NCBI RefSeq assembly: GCF_020819595.1
Contig: NZ_JAJHNP010000026.1
Location: forward strand, 1 to 64,000
DNA length: 64,000 nucleotides
Origin: Streptomyces barringtoniae
Lineage (GTDB): Bacteria; Actinomycetota; Actinomycetes; Streptomycetales; Streptomycetaceae
Direction of reading: 5' to 3'
Shown here: piece by piece, positions 60,733 through 64,000 of the stretch
Position numbering within the stretch: the stretch's first letter is position 1
How the letters are laid out: every line of letters begins with the position of its first letter
The notes under the pieces: generated by a model
Database searches by the model: none
The model's input: only the letters and a program-made list of their open reading frames with translations
What the model was told of the DNA's origin: nothing
Translations under genes and position numbers: made by a program

Positions 60733-61581
60733 TCACGGCCTGCCGGCCGACGCCTCCCCGGTCGGGCAGGTCAGCTGCCGGGACCTGGGCAGCGCCTCGG
60801 TGATCCAGGCACGGTCGGCGGCCACGCGGGTGTCCCCGACCGCCCACAGGCTCGCGTTCTGCCGGCCCGCACCGACCCGGACGAGGACGTGCTGGCCCGG
60901 ACGCGGGGCCGGTTCCGCGCCGCCGTCGAGCAGGAAGCTGACCCGGGCCGGGCCGTGCGCGGGCTTGTAGGAGCGGATCACGGTCAGCGTGATCCGGGAC
61001 CAGGCGGACGGCTTGCGCGGCTGCACCTCGGCCACGGTGCCCTCCACGACCAGCCTGGAGCAGGCCAGGTCGAGTTCCGGCTCGGACGGCCGCCCGCCGC
61101 CCGGGGAGACCCTGGCCGGGGCGTCGCCCACGCTCTTGTCCGCGGCGCTCGCGCTGTTGTCGTCCGAGGCACCGGAGTGCGTCACCATCCAGCCGAACCC
61201 GACGACCAGGGCGACGGCCGCGGCCCCGGCGAGCGACCCGAACGCGATCCGCAGCACCCGGCGCGGTCCGCAGGGCCGGCCGGGCCGCGGAGGGCGGCGC
61301 CCTGCCCTCACCGGTCGCGTGACACCGCGCGGGCGGGGCGCCGGCCGAGGACGCACGGCCTCCTCGGCGGGCACCGCCCTGTCCGCCCGCTCCCCGGTCA
61401 GCGCATCCGCGAGCCGGGTCAGCTGCTCCTTCAGCACCGCCAGGTCGGCCTCGGCCGCCCGGTGTTCGGCGAGGAAGGCGGGATCGCGGTGGGCCTCCTC
61501 GGGCAGCGGTTCCCCCGTGATGGCCGCCATCAGCGCGTCCATACCGCCGTACTCCCCGGCGTTGCCATGTCCGGCGGTCAC
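60733..61581 (-). CDS. Single-pass membrane protein, likely partner of the ECF sigma factor
   Basis: A 282-residue protein: a soluble N-terminal 90 residues with a helical Glu/Ala-rich segment (EHRAAEADLAVLKEQLTRLA), a basic Pro/Arg linker, one membrane helix (IAFGSLAGAAAVALVVGFGW, about 131-150) and an outside domain with two Cys. No HxxxCxxC zinc anti-sigma motif is visible, so it is not a typical ZAS protein. The start at GTG 61581 lies 1 bp beyond the sigma-factor stop, in the way anti-sigma genes usually follow their sigma genes. Its role as the anti-sigma factor is inferred from position and topology. Confidence 0.72.
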   Translation of the reverse strand: MTAGHGNAGEYGGMDALMAAITGEPLPEEAHRDPAFLAEHRAAEADLAVLKEQLTRLADALTGERADRAVPAEEAVRPRPAPRPRGVTRPVRAGRRPPRPGRPCGPRRVLRIAFGSLAGAAAVALVVGFGWMVTHSGASDDNSASAADKSVGDAPARVSPGGGRPSEPELDLACSRLVVEGTVAEVQPRKPSAWSRITLTVIRSYKPAHGPARVSFLLDGGAEPAPRPGQHVLVRVGAGRQNASLWAVGDTRVAADRAWITEALPRSRQLTCPTGEASAGRP

Positions 61582-61582
61582 G

Positions 61583-62164
61583 TCACACCACCTCGTCCTC
61601 GTGCAGGCGGTCGCGCAGGGCGCGGACCGCCGTGTGCAGCCTGCTCTTGACCGTGCCCTCGGGGACGCCCAGTTCCCCGGCGATGGCCCGGACGGGCAGG
61701 TCGGCGAAGAAGCGCAGGACGAGCACCTGCCGCTGGGCGGCGGGCAGGTCGTCCAGGCCCTGGGCGACGGCGAGGGAGAGCAGGCTGGTCTCCTCGCCGG
61801 AGGGGTGCGCGGGCTCGCGCAGTGCGGCCAGCCGCTCCCCCAGCCTCTCCTGGCGACGTTTGGCCCGGTGCCAGTCCATGGCGAGGTTGGAGGCGACCAC
61901 CGCCGCCCACGCCGAGACGTCCCGCGGCGCCTCCCGTCCGCTCGCGGTCCGCTCCAGCAGCCGCAGCCGTACCTGCTGCACCCCGTCCGGCAGGTCCGAC
62001 TGCGGCACGCCGCCGAGCGCGAGCACCGCCCGCACCCGGCGTTCCTGGGCCGCGTCCAGCGGATCGCCGCCGGTACGGTCCCCGCGTTCCCCACGGTCCG
62101 TACCGGCGGCGTACGCCCCCCGGTCGCGGCGCGCCCCTCCGCGCAGCACAGGCCACCCCCTCAC
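61583..62164 (-). CDS. ECF-type RNA polymerase sigma factor
   Basis: A 193-residue sigma factor. Region 2 spans about 55-120 (GVQQVRLRLLERT; WAAVVASNLAMDWHRAKRRQ), and region 4 spans about 135-188 (LDDLPAAQRQVLVLRFFADL followed by PVRAIAGELGVPEGTVKSRL). Length and layout match ECF factors of the SigE/SigM-like type. The first 50 residues are Arg/Gly-rich and may be beyond the true start; GTG 62164 is used here, but a later start near residue 35 is possible. It is co-transcribed with the membrane protein gene that follows. Confidence 0.9.
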   Translation of the reverse strand: MRGWPVLRGGARRDRGAYAAGTDRGERGDRTGGDPLDAAQERRVRAVLALGGVPQSDLPDGVQQVRLRLLERTASGREAPRDVSAWAAVVASNLAMDWHRAKRRQERLGERLAALREPAHPSGEETSLLSLAVAQGLDDLPAAQRQVLVLRFFADLPVRAIAGELGVPEGTVKSRLHTAVRALRDRLHEDEVV

Positions 62165-62352
62165 GCGTCTGCCCCTACGACGCGGCAGCGGGCCGGAACG
62201 TTCGGACCGGTTTCCGGCGGTGCGCAGAGGCGTATGTCACATGGCCGTGTGGCCGGGGAGGCGTACGGGCAGGCACAGGACAGCACAGCTTGCGGCCCTG
62301 GCGCCCGGCGGAGGGAATTTCTCCAGCTCAGGGGCATGTTGGACGGACGTAC

Positions 62353-62378
62353 GGAACCGTTCGCCGGGCGATCGTGTC
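62353..62378 (+). promoter_or_regulatory. ECF-type promoter candidate upstream of asd
   Basis: GGAAC (62353-62357) and GTC (62376-62378) with an 18-bp spacer fit the general ECF promoter pattern. It points toward asd, whose start is about 100 bp downstream. The rest of the 317-bp gap (62165-62481) between the sigma and asd starts holds no supported gene; a further GGAACG at 62196 lacks a matching -10. Confidence 0.35.
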
Positions 62379-62481
62379 CCACTCCTCGGGCACGCCTCGC
62401 AAAGAATTGGACAGGTGGACCGGGGTCGGCCGCATGATGGAAAAGCCCCGGTCATGCACGAGACACAAAGAGGGAGTCACT

Positions 62482-63501
62482 GTGAGGGTCGGAATCGTCG
62501 GAGCCACCGGTCAGGTCGGCACGGTCATGCGCAGGATCCTCGCGGAGCGGAACTTCCCGGTGACCCAGCTGCGCCTGTTCGCCTCGGCGCGCTCGGCCGG
62601 CACCGTGCTGGACGGGGTGACGGTGGAGGACGCGGCGACCGCCGACTACACCGGCCTGGACATCGTGCTCTTCTCGGCGGGCGGCGCGACCTCCAGGGCC
62701 CTGGCCGAAAAGGTCGCCTCCCAGGGCGCCGTCGTGATCGACAACTCCTCCGCCTGGCGCAAGGACCCCGAGGTCCCGCTCGTCGTCTCCGAGGTGAACC
62801 CGCACGCGGCCGCCGACCGTCCCAAGGGCATCATCGCCAACCCGAACTGCACCACGATGGCCGCGATGCCGGTCCTGAAGCCGCTGCACGAGGAGGCCGG
62901 TCTCCAGGCGCTGATCGTCGCCACCTACCAGGCGGTGTCCGGCTCGGGTCTCGCGGGCGTGGCCGAGCTGCACGGCCAGGTGCAGAAGGTGGCCGACGAG
63001 GCCGACAAGCTGACACACGACGGGCGGGCGGTCGACTTCCCCGAGCCGCAGGTCTACAAGCGCACCATCGCCTTCAACGTGCTCCCGCTGGCGGGCTCGA
63101 TCGTCGACGACGGTCTCAACGAGACCGACGAGGAGCAGAAGCTGCGCCACGAGTCCCGCAAGATCCTGGAGATCCCCGAGCTGAAGGTCTCCGGCACCTG
63201 CGTGCGCGTGCCCGTCTTCTCCGGCCACTCCCTCCAGGTCAACGCCCGCTTCGCCCGCCCGGTCTCCCCGGAGCGCGCCACCGAGCTGCTCGCCGGGGCC
63301 CCGGGCGTCGCCCTCTCCGACATCCCGACCCCGCTGCAGGCGGCCGGCCAGGACCCGTCGTACGTCGGCCGCATCCGCCGCGACGAGACGGTGGACAACG
63401 GCCTGGCGCTGTTCATCTCCAACGACAACCTCCGCAAGGGCGCCGCGCTGAACGCGGTCCAGATCGCGGAGCTGGTGGCGGCGGAGCTGTCCTCGAAGTA
63501 A
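62482..63501 (+). CDS. asd: Aspartate-semialdehyde dehydrogenase
   Basis: A 339-residue NADPH enzyme making aspartate semialdehyde for lysine, threonine, methionine and diaminopimelate. The nucleotide loop is VGIVGATGQVG (3-13), the nucleophile is C123 in ANPNCTT, and QAVSGSGLAG and the His-containing segment SGTCVRVPVFSGHS are intact. It starts at GTG 62482 behind AGGGAG. Unlike the main streptomycete copy it has no aspartokinase gene beside it, so this may be the second asd copy known near pepN in streptomycetes. Confidence 0.94.
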   Translation: MRVGIVGATGQVGTVMRRILAERNFPVTQLRLFASARSAGTVLDGVTVEDAATADYTGLDIVLFSAGGATSRALAEKVASQGAVVIDNSSAWRKDPEVPLVVSEVNPHAAADRPKGIIANPNCTTMAAMPVLKPLHEEAGLQALIVATYQAVSGSGLAGVAELHGQVQKVADEADKLTHDGRAVDFPEPQVYKRTIAFNVLPLAGSIVDDGLNETDEEQKLRHESRKILEIPELKVSGTCVRVPVFSGHSLQVNARFARPVSPERATELLAGAPGVALSDIPTPLQAAGQDPSYVGRIRRDETVDNGLALFISNDNLRKGAALNAVQIAELVAAELSSK

Positions 63502-63519
63502 CCCGCACGCAACTGCGCC

Positions 63520-63555
63520 ACAGGGGGCGGTCACGGTCACGTGGCCGCCCCCTGT
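63520..63555 (+). terminator. asd terminator
   Basis: A strong stem (ACAGGGGGCGG / CCGCCCCCTGT, extended inward by pairs around GTCAC / GTGGC) 19 bp after the asd stop. Confidence 0.8.
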
Positions 63556-63613
63556 CGTGTCTTCCGCCGTCGTGCGAGGATCACTGACCCGGATTTCCGA
63601 GCGGGAGGTGGCC

Positions 63614-64000
63614 GTGGACACGTGCGCGACCTGTGGCGGCCCTCTTCCGGCACGGGCCGGCCGCCGGGGCCGTAGCTCGGTGTACTGCTCGGCGGCCTGC
63701 CGGCAGAAGGCCTACCGGGAGCGGCAGGACGGTGGCGGGGGCCTGGAGGAGCTGATCGAGTCGGTCGGCCGGCAGGCGGGTTCGCTGGTGCCGCGGCCGG
63801 CCTCCGCCCTGTACGCGGGCGTGACCGAACTGTCCGCCTCCGTGGCCCGGCTGCGCCGTATCGCACGGCTCGCGCAGGAGACCCGGCAGACCACGGACCA
63901 TTGCGTCACAGAGCCCGGCGTGACGGAAAACCCCGGGAGCGGGGCCGGCGCCGGTGGCCCGGTCTGCGTCACGGGCTCCCCCGTGACGCAAACCGACACG
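63614..64000 (+). CDS. Zinc-ribbon protein, truncated by the window end
   Basis: GTG 63614, 7 nt after GGAGG, opens a frame that stays open to the last base (129 codons seen). The N terminus is a four-Cys zinc ribbon: CATCGGPLP and VYCSAACRQKAYRERQ, a type often fused to DNA-binding regions in streptomycetes. A helical middle (LEELIESVGRQAG; ELSASVARLRRIARLAQETR) follows, then an extended Thr/Val/Pro-rich tail with two similar units, CVTEPGVTEN and CVTGSPVTQT. The DNA behind these units forms inverted repeats (see findings). The function and C terminus are unknown. Confidence 0.75.
   Translation, partial: MDTCATCGGPLPARAGRRGRSSVYCSAACRQKAYRERQDGGGGLEELIESVGRQAGSLVPRPASALYAGVTELSASVARLRRIARLAQETRQTTDHCVTEPGVTENPGSGAGAGGPVCVTGSPVTQTDT

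Overview
The window is 64 kb of very GC-rich, gene-dense DNA from a streptomycete or very close relative. The strongest reason is the block of cell-shape, protein-turnover and tRNA genes, which runs in the order I recall for the Streptomyces core chromosome (valS-folC-ndk-mreB-mreC-mreD-pbp2-rodA, then tig-clpP1-clpP2-clpX). Other support comes from GTG/TTG starts, a Nur-type nickel operator before an iron superoxide dismutase gene, and SpoIIE-type phosphatases and a ROK regulator. No CRISPR array, prophage, plasmid origin or insertion sequence was found.

Layout. 1-310 holds a broken TetR/dioxygenase remnant. 490-6025 is an accessory stretch with two SpoIIE-type (PP2C) phosphatases and a medium-chain reductase. 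6185-27335 is core chromosome, almost all on the minus strand: a B12-type radical SAM protein, a CYTH-CHAD protein, rodA, the class B PBP2, mreD, mreC, mreB, ndk, a DUF4233 membrane protein, folC, valS, clpX, clpP2, clpP1 and tig, with one plus-strand repeat-rich membrane protein between valS and clpX. tRNA-Pro and tRNA-Gly follow, then about 1.1 kb of decayed coding sequence. 29161-37282 has a small membrane protein, an acyltransferase, an HD hydrolase, a membrane-bound phosphatase, an Eis-like acetyltransferase, an amino-acid permease, rpiB and a Nei/Fpg DNA glycosylase.

38335-44989 looks like a sulfur-scavenging unit: a short Cys-containing leader peptide, a ROK regulator, a second Cys-rich leader peptide (Cys-Cys just before stop), a lipoprotein/permease/ATPase ABC importer of the sulfonate type, a flavin monooxygenase and a TauD-like dioxygenase. 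An exact 166-bp duplication of the ATPase 3' end lies inside this operon. I infer that cysteine supply controls both transcripts through the leaders.

45115-64000 carries a second amino-acid permease, sodF behind a textbook Nur box, a mycothiol-nitroreductase-like protein lacking its second active-site Cys, pepN, a VSR/DUF559-like protein, a secreted SGNH hydrolase, a GNAT gene overlapping a convergent glycosyltransferase by 213 bp, a secreted serine hydrolase, a Tat-exported phosphoesterase, a Nudix/PNPOx-like/VOC operon divergent from a CGNR regulator, an ECF sigma factor with a membrane partner, asd, and a zinc-ribbon protein that runs off the window. Many genes end in long perfect hairpins, listed as terminators.
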